A stretch of DNA of 64,000 nt from Metridium senile (lineage: Eukaryota; Cnidaria; Anthozoa; Actiniaria; Metridiidae): NCBI GenBank assembly GCA_949775045.1, contig OX459110.1, forward strand, positions 3,311,001-3,375,000, in the 5' to 3' direction. The translations under genes and the position numbers were made by a program. Each line of letters begins with the position of its first letter. Position 1 is the first letter of the stretch. Of this stretch, positions 46,201-54,980 are shown in pieces. The notes beneath the pieces were generated by a model. That model saw nothing but the letters and a program-made list of their open reading frames with translations, had not been told where the DNA came from and searched no databases.

Positions 46201-49200
46201 AAATTGCTTGCTAAAGTGTAGTCAAATAGACACAAAAGAAAACAACGGAATTCTAGACTGCTAAGGTGTATTAGTCTAACATCTATTTCACCGGTTAAAT
46301 GACTTCACTCTATAGCAGTATTTGAAACAAAGTATATTAGTTAAAGTGTGTTAGTCAAATAACAACAAAAGAACACAATGGAATTAGATTGCATTAAAGA
46401 GTGGTACACTAAAGTGTGTTTCATGGGTTAATTAGAACCACTCTAACCTGTGAAATAGAGGTTAAACTAAATTATATATTATATATACTTTGTAGTCTCT
46501 TATTCCATTGTTTTCTTTTGTTTCTATTGGACTATTACACCTTGACTATTATCTAGACTAGTATTTGTACTCTATTAGGTATTTAGAAAAACATTAATAT
46601 GTAGTGCCAGCAAACTACTTGTTGGTCACAGTTTTGTTTCTTGTTGTTTTGTCAAATATCAATAAAAAAATCCCTAACTATGTATTGCCTAATTATTGGT
46701 ATTTAGTTATCAACTAACTAAGCCTTCTTTATATATGGCGAATCTCACAATTGCCGAATACAATTCATACAATAGATAATTAAGTGCCGGGTCTGCTTTG
46801 TTGTGATTAGATTTGGCACATGTCGGATTAGATGTATAAACTAGGCCTGAGATTTCACTTGGGAATGAAATCTCACAAAGAAACACAAAGGAATCTATGT
46901 TTTTGCCACTCTATTGTTCTTAGTGTATTAAACCCTTTCCCAACCAAAAACCTTACACAATCCCAGTCAAGGGGAATTACAATCCTGATATGATAGTGAT
47001 CAGAACATAAAAAAAATACTCCTTTGGTACTTTTGATCTTGCCTCAGACAATATAAGCTTCTTATAGTTGTACATTATCGTATCAGAACAAAAGTTATGC
47101 GAAAAACACAATACTTCGGGACTACCGTTAATTATAAGGCCCTACAAGTTCACAAAATCAAAATCCAAGACACAATACAGAAATAATACAACTATCAATG
47201 ACAATTTCAAGTCTTCGTTTAATTTAAATGAGAAAAAACTCGTTAAGTTAGCTAGAGTAAGTTGAAAATTAAAATAAGCTTACCAGTTGGAGTTTTGGGT
47301 AAATTCGATGAGCTTTGACGAATAATACTCCTCCTAGCACACCGTGGTATATCTGGATGGATGCAGTTCTGTGTTGTGGCCATTGGAATACAAAATAAAT
47401 ACTCACTCTTACTATCTATTCCGCCATATTGTTTCGGATATTTTTCATGTTAATGTTATTTCGGGATACCTGTGTATGAGTCTAGTCTCTCGCGGCACCA
47501 ATATAAATATAAACATGGCGGTCTTCGTTCGTCGATGTACGCTATCATTCAAGTACATTTATGGCTCCACTTCATTCAACTCTTGTTTAAAATTATCACA
47601 TTAGGCTTGGGAATATTTTTTGGACCCTCGACCATCTACCCTCGACCCTCGACTATCTACCCTCGACCCTCGACTATCTACCCTCGACCCTCGACTATCT
47701 ACCCTCGACCCTCGACCCTCGACGTTTAGTCAGACTCCCTTACAATAGTGTTCCTACAAATATGTTGCTTAAAACAATTTAATAAGAAAAAATATCAGAA
47801 GAACAACGTTCAACAAGAAAAGAAAAGGAATGAGAGTATTATATTTTGATATATAAGAAGCATATAAGTATATGATTGTGTATAAATTAGTACCATCTTG
47901 CCCCTAGATGTGCCTATGAATAACACTAATATTTCTTGCTTTAAAGACATCAAATAAATAATTTTGCTTCACAAAAAGTTAATATAAAAAAGATAAGCGT
48001 TTTTCTTTCTTTTCAAGCTTTAAAACAAGCCAATAGTCATATTTGTAGCTAACATATAGAGCGAGTTAGTATATTTCGACAAGATGGCCGCTTTGATTCG
48101 ACTTGGCGTCCTATATTTGCTTCGAGTTCATTCCTTGGTTAAGAAGTCAAAGAAATCATTTCGCTTCACAAATAGTTTAATAATCGTTTTTCTTTATTTT
48201 AAAGCTTTAAAAGAAGTCAAGAATCACATCTGTAGCTTAGTTATAGTGCTATATAATGCTAACTATAGTAACTTGTCAAAGTGTTGCTGTTTCGAAGGGT
48301 TCTTACCTGAAGAAGTTAAACGGCATTAAGGACAGCAAGTCATTCTTTTTAACACGTCAGATAGCAACAAGTTCTTCCTGAAGGATATACAAGCACTTGG
48401 GTTCCGTATAAGCGATTCTAACCGGGTAAAAAGTTCATTTTTGTGGCTATAGCCAAAGGCGAAAGCCACTATGTCGTCCTGTTGAGTGAGTTGTTAGCTC
48501 GACTTGAGCCGGCGGTCTGCGGAGACTTGAGCACGTTATCATGGTTACTTGAGCACGTGACTTAGAGCGACGTGAGACGTGACATGTGCTCGAGTTAGAT
48601 TTGAAGGTGAGCTGTCTCTTTTTCATCATGAATTTCCCCCTTTTATCGTCAATATCCAGGCACAGTTTTCTGTGCAATTGTAAAGTATTGGTTTATCAAA
48701 GGTTTTTCAGGTTTTTGGATGATATGCGGCGATTTTATGATGTCAAAACGACCGTTCAACCGAAGTGTTTGTTTGGCTTCACGGCTATCCAGAGTCGCTG
48801 TCTTCCTGTTTCGAAACTTCCCTCCGGGGAGCAAAAATTTCTGAGTTTATTAACAGCAGGGGAACAAAAACTGCTAGTTGACAAAGCAACGAAAGTAATT
48901 ACACAATTTCTGTGAAAAAGCACTTGTATATCTGTTATTTTGATACAAATGTTTAAAATTTACTACTCAAAAAGCAATGTAGTAATATTCCTTTAGATGC
49001 CAATAATTAAAACACTGGCAAACATTAGTGAAAAGTACTAATCTATCTGGAATTTTATGTTCAAGTTATTAATTTGTTTATGTTTAAGTTATTAATTTGT
49101 TAATAAGTTATTAAAACAAATGTTGTGTTATGAAATGTGTGTATTTTGTTTATTTCAATGCAACATTTATTTTCTATAATAGAGTAATTTACATAAAGCT

Positions 49201-51848
49201 ATGAAAAGATTATACTATACATACATTCTGCAATACCATATACTCATACACTGCCTATTTTCTTTCAAAGATACCTGGCCAATCAAATGCATGTCTTACT
49301 TATATCTACTCTTCCACTCAACTTGAGAATCCATACTCTTCGCCAGACTTAAAATTATTTCTAATGTTTGGAAAATAAACGAGAAGCTGCATGCAGTCTT
49401 AGACTGCATATTTTTCAGTACAACATAGCCATGAAGAAATTGACTTTATTTTCTGTATTTTCCCCTCTTTCTGCATAAAAACCAATCAATACCACACTAA
49501 TATTGTTTGATCAAAATCAAACAATGTAAAAACATTTCGATGTTTTATTTTCAATGCTTCATTTATATATCAACTTTTAACAATAACAAATCTAAACCTT
49601 TTAGAAGAAAATAACATTCTACATCAGCTGATTATCACTTATAAACAACGTGAACAATGATAAGTACAATATAGTTCTAAATACCAATTTGCGTGTACGC
49701 ATTACAGACATTAAACTATAGCCACATGCAGTCTTGGACTGCCTTTAATTGTGATTGAAATCAGTCACCATCGCCACAAAGAAACGGGCGCCAAATCTTT
49801 CAAACGGTCTTCTGTAAAGTTTGCAAAGCACCTTGGGCCGGGGATAAATATCCCCGGCCCAGGCCCTCTACGAGCGTTGTAACAGTTAGCAATAAATGTT
49901 GCAATAACTTTGCACTATGGTCAAAGTTCATTTTATTTTAAATTTGCTATATGTTTCAAACACGCAGTTTTTACAGTGTAGGTTAGGCTTAACGTTTAAA
50001 CACCTTTAAGGTACTTTAAGTAATAACTTAAAGTTGTTCGCTAAACTTTAAGTAAACTTTACACTACCTTTATGCTCAACGTGTTAAAAGTTAACTTTAA
50101 GCAACTTTAAGTCGCAATTAAACCTAGCTTAAAGTTGTACCAACAGCTTTAAGTTGACTTTAAGCAAACTTTACACTCGGTACGTAAAGGTGACCTTTAA
50201 ACTGCTTTACGCGGCACTTAAAGCTAACTTAAAGCTGAACTGAACAACTTTAAGCAGCTTTAAGTTGGCTTAAAGCTGCTTAAATCAAAGTTTTCGTGCT
50301 GTGCCCCCCAATGTCCCCTCCTCAAGCGAACTGAAAAAATAATAACAACTTTATTGGACAGGGTAACACCATCACCATACATGATAATTTTCAGGTGGCC
50401 CCCAGAATATAATATAAAATATATGTACATGAATATCAGTAATATTAAAAACAATAAATATATATATATATATAATAGAAAAATTGGGATATTAAAAAAT
50501 CATTTCAGCCATTCAAAAACTTTCTTTTGTATTTCACCACAAACATGGCTGTGTTAAAATCGCTCTATAGAAAATAACTGGATGAATTGTAAATGTCTTT
50601 TAGTGTTTCCCAACAAGAGGAAGACTTCGCAAAGTATCAAGGGTAATAATAACAACAATAATGTCTTCCGTGCCCAGCGAAACTGGAAGCGGTGTGTGGA
50701 GACTGACGGGACAAAAGTCATTTGTGAAACACTGCAAACAACGATAACCGGAGATGCATCTTTGTCAGATTTAGCCGGAGTTTTATCAGAATGGAAAGGC
50801 AATCAGAAATGTAAGTTTTAACTAAAAATTTAAAATTTAAAAATTTGAAAATTTGAAAATTTGAAGAATGTCAACCTGCAATGTTGGGCCTCCCCCCGGC
50901 CTATATATAATTTCTAAAAAACTAAATTCGGAGCAACGGATTGTTTGTCAAAACGAACAGTTCCAAAATGGCGTCTCGAGACCGCAATGGTTTCGGTTAA
51001 TTTTAGGCTTTCGCGTTTTGTTTTTATTCCTTTTCATTAATTGCTGATAGAGCAGCAGAGAGCTTTTGTTGTCCAAGTACCATAGAATTTTCTAATGTTA
51101 AGTTATGTTAAGGACGTATTTATGAAGGGCTAACACGGGAAACAACTCTCTCGAACGACACGTGACCATTTTAAACAACCTCGTTCCCAGGGCACTCTGC
51201 GAAGGGAGAGGGCCCTGGGAACGACACCATTTTAAACTGTTGGCGATGCGCCAAAAATGATTAGCTTATGCTTGCCGGAAGTGCGCGCGCAAAATCACCT
51301 GCATGGTATACCCGAAGCACTTTTCATTCAGTATAAGTTGTTATAATTTAATTAATAATAATTTATTCATTTAATTTATATTGCGCAAATTTAATGGTGA
51401 GATTTTCAAATGCGCATTACAATAGATAAAAATAATAAAAATGAAACTATGCATAACCAAACTAAAAACGTCTCTAATAGATTTGAGCCTCCGGACGAGT
51501 CAAAATGCAAGTTAACGAGTAAAAATATCCAGCCATATTACACATCAAACTGTTTAATAAGTTATTTATTATCCAATCTAAAGGTTTTTGTTCTTTTATA
51601 ATGCAAAATATTGTTTTACTTGAGGGCTAGATAGACGAGTAAAAATATCGCTGGATATTTTTACTCGATCCAGGCCTACTAGTTTTACTCGTCTATGACT
51701 AGTTGGATAATAAATATGAATATAGCTAGTGTGATTAATACCATCCATTAGTTCTGGTCATATAAAGTTTGGAAAAGGAAAGTCTTAATGGACGACTAAT
51801 AGTTGTTTTATTTCTCTTACTTTACCAGTGGCAATCAAGGAAAACTAA
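34862..51848 (+). CDS. Predicted small single-pass membrane protein, 4 exons, 120 aa, unknown function
   Basis: I assembled this gene by eye. Exons are 34862-34952, 39283-39327, 50604-50810 and 51829-51848; stop TAA is 51846-51848. Donors are GTAAGT, GTAATA and GTAAGT; acceptors are ATCTGCAG, TCTTTTAG and TTTACCAG after pyrimidine-rich stretches. All three introns are phase 1 and the joined frame is open throughout. The product starts MSISITVDTS, has one strong hydrophobic segment (residues 11-29, VMVAVLVGVLVVFLIWMYS), then a basic stretch (R37, K39, K45, K50-K52), six Asn (60-65), and a hydrophilic domain with NWKRCVETDGTKVICETLQT and SLSDLAGVLSEWKGNQK; the end is LAIKEN. This suggests an N-terminal membrane anchor with a cytosolic domain of about 70 residues. 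Exon 2 (45 nt) could be skipped without changing frame. The start follows a GC-richer leader with two ATTGG (inverted CCAAT) words at 34679 and 34705. I do not recognise the family. The introns hold the Harbinger copy, the foldback element and many MITEs. Confidence 0.6.
34987..35801. mobile_element. Harbinger-like non-autonomous element, copy 2 (815 bp)
   Basis: Same length, ends and interior as copy 1 at 32393, essentially identical by eye over all 815 bp. Flanked by TTA on both sides (34984-34986 and 35802-35804). It sits 34 bp inside intron 1 of the predicted membrane-protein gene. Near-identity with different flanks indicates recent transposition. Confidence 0.88.
35805..36550. other. 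Intronic AT-rich DNA, nothing recognised
   Basis: Intron 1 of the predicted membrane-protein gene. No exon or element boundary was seen. Confidence 0.45.
36559..36819. mobile_element. hAT-like MITE with G/C-run ends
   Basis: Starts CCCGGGAGGGAGG(G)n and ends (C)nGGG. Inside the ends, GGACTCCCTTAGTAAAATGG and ATAGGGGTGCTCGACGGA are mirrored at the right end. The 8-bp sequence ATTGTCTG flanks it directly on both sides (36551-36558 and 36820-36827), the duplication size of hAT elements. The phrase CCCTAAAAGGTAC repeats inside. It is non-coding. Confidence 0.72.
37049..37222. repeat. (AAT)n and (GATG)n microsatellite
   Basis: (AAT)n from 37049 to 37111, (GAT)n from about 37115 to 37145, then (AAT)n again to 37222. 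The frame encoding poly-Asn/poly-Asp is spurious. Confidence 0.95.
37511..37533. repeat. Poly(G) run
   Basis: An uninterrupted run of 23 G directly before a copy of the 84-bp satellite. It is a candidate G-quadruplex and a likely assembly-uncertain point. Confidence 0.9.
37545..37960. repeat. Second array of the 84-bp satellite found upstream of DHCR7
   Basis: About five diverged, partly rearranged copies of the unit seen at 11090-12430: CTCCATGTTCTTGACGAGAA, then TAATGATTGTAAGCACCTCG, ATTATTTGTGT, ATGTATGCC and ATAATATCT. Same orientation as the first array. The copies here most resemble the later, GACGAGAATAATGATT-type units of the upstream array. Confidence 0.85.
38210..38494. mobile_element. 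MITE of the CACCTATTTCA terminal family, copy 3
   Basis: The left arm starts CACCCTTTCCGAGAAACTTT, then GTCACCCGTGAA. The right arm (about 38420-38494) mirrors it: TTTCACGGGTGACAAACTTC, then CTCGGAAAAGGTG. It is preceded by AAAA and followed by TATA. It directly abuts copy 4. Confidence 0.75.
38499..38975. mobile_element. MITE of the CACCTATTTCA terminal family, copy 4, abutting copy 3
   Basis: The left arm CACCCATTTCATAAATTGTT...CAAGCCAAGACAGAAATGAA is mirrored by the right arm (about 38880-38975), which contains TTCATTTCAGTCTTGGCTTG and ends TTTTTGAAATAGGTG. It contains a separate, inserted pogo/Tigger-like element. The junction with copy 3 is GGTGTATACACC, the same as at 2656-2667. Confidence 0.8.
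38673..38865. mobile_element. pogo/Tigger-like MITE nested in MITE copy 4
   Basis: Starts TAGTGGAACCCCGTTAATCC, then GGCCACCGAAGGGACAG. The right side reads GGCCGTAAGGTGGGGTTCC. Internally GGCCGTAATAACGGGGTGGC and GGCCGCAATAACGGAGTGGC repeat. The CAGTGGAACCCCGTTAAT-type end is typical of pogo/Tigger Tc1-mariner elements. The right terminus has decayed, so its exact end is uncertain. Confidence 0.65.
39029..39245. mobile_element. MITE with AGGCTACGTTTACA ends
   Basis: The left end is AGGCTACGTTTACATGGTAC and the right is the complement of AGGCTAGGTTTACACGGGAC. The phrases TTTTTGACCGGTCAAAAA and GACCGGTC recur inside. It is 217 bp and non-coding, and ends 37 bp before exon 2 of the predicted membrane-protein gene. 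Confidence 0.7.
39345..39660. repeat. GAT/GGT microsatellite
   Basis: Degenerate (GAT)n with GTGGT interruptions, similar to the phosphonatase intron. Predicted peptides here (poly-Asp, poly-Met, poly-His) are artefacts. Confidence 0.92.
39925..40110. repeat. CTTTAAGC/GCTTAAAG word-rich region, copy A
   Basis: About twenty occurrences of the near-palindromic word GCTTAAAG or CTTTAAGC, spaced roughly 8-20 bases apart, with no fixed unit. The same texture appears at 49995-50285. Confidence 0.7.
40124..40405. repeat. 54-bp tandem repeat
   Basis: Five copies of TCACTTAAAGTTCCTTAAAT, then CATTGGTTTGAGCATTTCTA, then GGGGAGCTTAAATG. Copies 1-4 are nearly identical. It grows directly out of the CTTTAAGC-rich region. 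Confidence 0.92.
40410..41360. other. Intronic AT-rich DNA, nothing recognised
   Basis: No exon or element boundary was seen. Confidence 0.45.
41368..41622. repeat. Near-perfect 120-bp-arm inverted repeat
   Basis: The left arm (41368-41488) has GATGTGGATGAGGTATGATC, TCTTGAGAAAGACTGATGGT, GTGACTGACGTTTCAACAAC and GAAGTCATCTTCAGAGTAAA. The right arm (41502-41622) is its complement with only a few changes. The loop is about 20 bases. No reading frame of interest. Confidence 0.85.
41815..42008. mobile_element. MITE-like inverted repeat
   Basis: AAATATAAAACGGCCACTTG at the left and the complement of AAATATAAAACAGCGCGCAT at the right, with GTCTATGTACTGTGATATAA, GGAGATGTAGAGCA and AGAAGCAAGAGAAACAC mirrored. 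The centre is CTCGCTGTGCTCG. Confidence 0.8.
42412..42512. repeat. Inverted repeat in AT-rich ATA/GAT DNA
   Basis: ATTGTTATCACAACCGGTAT, then TATCAACATTAGTACTAGTA, is mirrored at 42466-42512. The surrounding region 42010-42740 is degenerate (ATT/GAT)-rich sequence with several more partial mirror images (for example GTACACCATCATATTCC against GGTGTACGGTTGTGA). Confidence 0.7.
42790..43038. mobile_element. TA-target MITE, CTGTGCGACTC ends
   Basis: Left end CTGTGCGACTCACCGTACCG, then TAGTC; the right end is its complement. TA lies directly outside both ends. Further inside, CAAAAACTTTTGATGAATTT and GACATTTTTTCATCTCAATC are mirrored. The centre has CTCCACCTCTCGATATAAA repeats. Its end word resembles those of the MITEs at 53823 and 59343 (CAGTGCGA). 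Confidence 0.8.
43394..47737. mobile_element. 4.34-kb foldback element, Mutator/FB-like, with perfect 9-bp target duplication
   Basis: Two arms of about 2.05 kb (43394-45447 and 45686-47737) are inverted copies, essentially identical by eye apart from the length of a poly(T)/poly(A) run near 45035/46090. Ends are GAGTCTGACTAAACGTCGAG and its complement. CCTTACAAT flanks both ends (43385-43393 and 47738-47746). Just inside each end, four copies of a 21-bp unit (AGTCGAGGGTCGAGGGTAGA + T) occur (43408-43507 and 47624-47723). The unpaired centre is about 240 bp and contains a small palindrome (AAATAAGAGAGAATGTATGG against CCATACAATCTCTCTTATTT). Mirrored frames of 63-110 codons show no transposase. 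Long arms with terminal minisatellite and 9-bp duplications are the pattern of Drosophila FB and Mutator-like foldback elements. It lies inside intron 2 of the predicted membrane-protein gene, between two ACCATCTTGCCCC words. Confidence 0.92.
47942..48290. repeat. Diverged tandem duplication
   Basis: A segment with TTTTGCTTCACAAAAAGTTA, CGTTTTTCTTTCTTTTCAAG and GCTTTAAAACAAGCCAATAG (47955-48035) recurs diverged at 48157-48235 (TTTCGCTTCACAAATAGTTT and so on). An 81-codon frame starting MAALIRLGVL (48084) spans the second copy; a GATGGCCGC context precedes it, but no domain is seen. Confidence 0.5.
48711..48915 (+). CDS. Candidate coding exon of unknown identity
   Basis: After a possible acceptor GGTTTTTCAG (ending 48710) an open frame reads FLDDMRRFYDVKTTVQPKCL, then FGFTAIQSRCLPVSKLP and SGEQKFLSLLTAGEQKLLVD, ending TGA at 48913-48915. 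Composition is more protein-like than its AT-rich surroundings. It lies in intron 2 of the predicted membrane-protein gene but does not fit that gene's phase with a long open frame. It may be a transposon gene fragment or chance. I do not recognise it. Confidence 0.2.
48916..49990. other. Intronic AT-rich DNA, nothing recognised
   Basis: GCAGTCTTAGACTGCATATT and GCAGTCTTGGACTGCC (about 49394 and 49729) are small palindromes with a shared core. No exon was seen. Confidence 0.45.
49995..50285. repeat. CTTTAAGC/GCTTAAAG word-rich region, copy B
   Basis: Same texture as 39925-40110: AACTTTAAGC, GCTTAAAGTT and AGCTTTAAGTTG at short irregular spacing. It ends at TGCCCCCCAATGTCCCC, a phrase also seen (CCCAATGTCCCC) at 2221-2232. 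Confidence 0.65.
51178..51235 (+). repeat. Short dispersed repeat, CAACCTCGTTCCCAG family
   Basis: CAACCTCGTTCCCAGGGCAC, then GAAGGGAGAGGGCCCTGGGA + ACGA: a small hairpin (CTCGTTCCCAGGGC with GCCCTGGGAACGA). Same family as 53390-53455 and 18119-18176. Confidence 0.6.
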
Positions 51849-51931
51849 TACGGACCCAAACGTCAAGACACTCGACTACCGTTCGACTAGCTAAAAATAC
51901 CTTTATCTGACGCATCAATTTTAATTCTTAA

Positions 51932-52647
51932 ACACCTTTTTCAATAATCGTTGTCGCAGCCGAAGCAACATTCAACACCTTGAGGCTTGCAAAGGATGTC
52001 GGTATTATGAAAATTAGCAGGAGCCCATTTTCCCTGCACTAGTTGTGATTTATTTTTAAAATACACGTTTTTATAGAAATATTTGTTTTACGGCATCTAC
52101 CACTGTAACAACTTGTTATGGTCATATAACACAAACACGTACAACTAAAATATGCTATGAATAAATCGATAACAAGAGAAGAAATACTGAGTCAGACATC
52201 CTTTGATCAAGCAAACACTTGTTTCATCATCTACCACTGCAATAACTTGTTATGGTCATATAGCACAAACACGTACAACTAAAATATGCTATGAATAAAT
52301 CGATAACAAGAGAAGAAATACTGACATCCTTTGAAGCAAACATTTGTTTCATCATCTACCACTGCAACAACTTGTTAGGGTCAATGTAGCACAAACACGT
52401 ACAACTAAAATATGCTATGAATAAATCGATAACAAGAGAAGACATCGATGTTTTAAAGAAATACTTGTTTCATAAACTACCACTGCAATAACTTGTTATG
52501 GTCATATAACACAAATACGTACAACCAATGAATAACAAGATAATATAATATACTATGATAACAAGAGAAAAAATACCGACATTCTTTGCAGGCTTGAGAG
52601 TGTGGACTGTAGCTTCTGCTGCGACAACCATTTTAGAAATAGGTGTA
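51932..52647. mobile_element. CACCTATTTCA-family element with internal 121-134-bp tandem repeat
   Basis: Ends ACACCTTTTTCAATAATCGT, then TGTCGCAGC, and the complement at 52600-52647 (GCTGCGACAACC...GAAATAGGTGT). Deeper arm matches are CTTGCAAAGGATGTCGGTAT against ATACCGACATTCTTTGCAGG. Between the arms four tandem units (CTACCACTGCAATAACTTGT, then GTCATATAGCACAAACACGT and ATGAATAAATCGATAACAAG) start at 52097, 52231, 52356 and 52477. It begins about 80 bp after the stop of the predicted membrane-protein gene, so may lie in its 3' UTR. Confidence 0.75.
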
Positions 52648-52758
52648 TATTGATGTTTACATGTATATAACACTGAATAGTGTATTCCAGCATGTCAAAA
52701 TGAATTGTTGGTATGGTAAACTTAGAATAAAAATACCATTTGAAAATCGATTTACCGG

Positions 52759-52850
52759 CTGATACGAATCCAGAAAACAGACGTTCTTTCGCTCCTATGA
52801 GTTTGACTTTCGCCGGAGGAAGAGGAGCGAAAGAACGTCTTTTTTTCTCT
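52759..52850. repeat. Hairpin, GACGTTCTTTCGCTCC family
   Basis: CAGAAAACAGACGTTCTTTC, then GCTCCT, pairs with AGGAGCGAAAGAACGTCTTT, then TTTTCTCTGG. The word TTCTTTCGCTCCTCTTTCGC also occurs in the leader before exon 1 of the predicted membrane-protein gene (34818-34838). Confidence 0.65.
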
Positions 52851-52865
52851 GGCTTATATGTAACT

Positions 52866-53050
52866 TAGTCTCCTAGGCCTCCGCAGGCTACTCGTTAGGG
52901 ATTCCTTGGTTGACGCGATCGGGATCCCTGTGTTGAAATATTTGGAAGGGAAGAACGAGTGCCTCTCCCCCTCCCCCGCTCGTTTTTTTCTCGTCATCAC
53001 AAGAAGCCCGATGAAACGAGATATAAGAGATGCCTGCGGAGGAGGCTATA
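52866..53050. mobile_element. Short-TIR MITE, CTCCGCAGGCTA ends
   Basis: The left end TAGTCTCCTAGGCCTCCGCA + GGCTA is mirrored by TGCCTGCGGAGGAGGCTA at 53031-53048. The interior contains CCCTCCCCCGCTCG and AAGAAGCCCGATG. Imperfect arms; same general TAGNCTNC...GCAGGCTA style as the element at 56478. Confidence 0.5.
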
Positions 53051-53389
53051 TGTAACCACGGTAACTGTCATATTTGATATTTTTGGTTGCGTAATACAAT
53101 TCCTTATAACATACTATACTTGGTGTACTAAACTCGATTGTGATTAGACGAGAGGAGTACAATTAGTACGATCTTATTGTACAATTCGTTATTAGGGCGG
53201 ACGATTTGACCATTAAGGGGTGAGGAGGGGGGGGGGGAGGGAAGATTTTGGAAAAACAATCATACAGTACAAACTCTGGGGGAAAAAATATCATGCAAAC
53301 AGCATGGGACAAAAAAAAATCTAACAATCTAAAAAAAATATCATGCACCGTACGTTGTTCGACTGAAAACAATATCTGGCTTGCTCGTC

Positions 53390-53455
53390 AACAACCTCGT
53401 TCCCAGGGCCCTCTCCCTTCGCTTTTGGGTGGGTCGGGAAATGAACGAGGTTGGC
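53390..53455 (+). repeat. Short dispersed repeat, CAACCTCGTTCCCAG family
   Basis: CAACCTCGTTCCCAGGGCCC, then TCTCCCTTCGCTTTTGGG, ending AACGAGGTTGG, so the outer ends form a small inverted repeat. Confidence 0.6.
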
Positions 53456-53822
53456 TCATCAAATGGTAATAGTAATAGTATACTCGTGATGTTCTGAAAG
53501 TTTTCAAAGGGGAATACAATTAATTCGTAAATTTTACTCTGTAGAGTACCAATTAGTCAATATCAGTATACTATAAATAAAAAATCGCAAAATCTTCTTG
53601 TACAATTTGTAATTAATTCGCTAGTTTTGTTTTGTACTGGTGACTAAAATCATTCATTCAAATCGTTCAATAACTTTATTTTAGCTTTATTTCTTATAAG
53701 CTATATTAAACAGTACCGATTGATCATGGTACTGATGATACTGATACATGATACTGATCATGGTAGAAATTCGGTAGATGTTCGCAGGTAATTAATCCCG
53801 CCTAACCCATTACACATGATTA

Positions 53823-54237
53823 CAGTGCGAATCGAAAACCCGTGGTCACCCAGAAATATTTAAGAAATCATTTAGGCCTCTTCTACACGAATCCGATTTG
53901 GCTGAAACCGCATAGAAATATTTGCGTCCACACGAATCCTGTTGATCGTTTCCTATTCAAAAGTATGCGGTTTCGGTGACCGGATTCACTGGATTCGTGT
54001 GGTGACGATAGGCCGATTCGCATCAAAAATTATGCGGTTTCAAAAGTATCCGGATCCGTGTAGACGGGGTCTTATTGTTCGTTGAACAACTCACAAACAA
54101 CTCTAACCACAAAAAGTTTATCATACTACACATCAGTCAAAGTTCTTGCGGTGATATAGTTGTTTGTGAGTTGCTCAACGAATAATAAACGATTTCTAAA
54201 ATATGTCTAGGTGCCCACGGTATTTTGATTCGCACTG
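53823..54237. mobile_element. TA-target MITE, CAGTGCGAATC ends, host of a nested MITE
   Basis: Left CAGTGCGAATCGAAAACCCG and right complement of CAGTGCGAATCAAAATACCG, TA outside both. Arms continue as CCCAGAAATATTTAAGAAAT; a second inverted pair TTGTTCGTTGAACAACTCAC...GAGTTGCTCAACGAATAATA lies inside. The element at 53875 sits in its left arm. Confidence 0.8.
53875..54071. mobile_element. MITE nested in the 53823 element, TTA duplication
   Basis: Ends GGCCTCTTCTACACGAATCC and complement of GACCCCGTCTACACGGATCC; TTA on both sides (53872-53874 and 54072-54074). Removing it restores the arm symmetry of the host MITE. Superfamily not assigned. Confidence 0.78.
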
Positions 54238-54239
54238 TA

Positions 54240-54980
54240 AACTAACCGTCCAATCTGTAAAATGAAAGTATTTTGCATTGCAAATTTCTACCATGGTTAG
54301 TATTGGGTATTGTCCAACACCCTAGAGAGCCGCTACGCACAGTAAACAAAGCCGGTCGACTCCCTTATATGGTAAGTGTCTCGCAAACGATTTTTATTCA
54401 AAAATCGGCTACGAACGGCTGTGTGGACAAGGCTTGGGAGACCAGGCGTTTTATTAAAGGATTGTGAGGATTTTAGGATCAGTAGCGCAGAAGAAACAGG
54501 TAAGCAATGAAAAGCTCAAGTAATCGGTAATCAGTTTTATTCACAGACAGTTCGTCAGGTTCGTTCCATCTGGAACGAAGTTTTCAAGGCAGAACTAACT
54601 CATTTAGTTTGCTACTCATAACTGTTCTCGATCGATCCGTTTGACTCTATGGAATCTGCATATTAGAAGTAAAGAATTAACATTCAAGGCTAGTTTGAAC
54701 CCGATGTTCAAATATGATTCGAATTCATCGAAGTGTAGACATTTGCTCGATTTAGGTACTTATGTTTACGTGAAACACATGTAGCTCGATATTTACATTT
54801 TGAATGTATTTCGCCATAGAACTATTGTCATTTAAAACTCACAATCTAAAAAAGTATAGCTTTTTCATGCGTCTAAAGTTCAAAATTCGCGAACATAGCG
54901 TTACAGTCAATTCGTCACGCCGTCACGCTTACCAAATCCGTATCGAAATATTCTAATTTTGTTTGAAATTATCGCATGAG
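54240..54980. other. No gene seen
   Basis: A moderately GC-rich patch at 54290-54480 ends near a GTAAGC (54501), but no reading frame with a recognisable domain. The hairpin GGTTCGTTCCATCTGGAACG lies at 54558. Confidence 0.4.

Noticed and set aside
43402..47729. Mirrored pairs of 63-110-codon frames in the foldback arms
   Set aside because: They are duplicates imposed by the inverted repeat; none shows a transposase or other domain.
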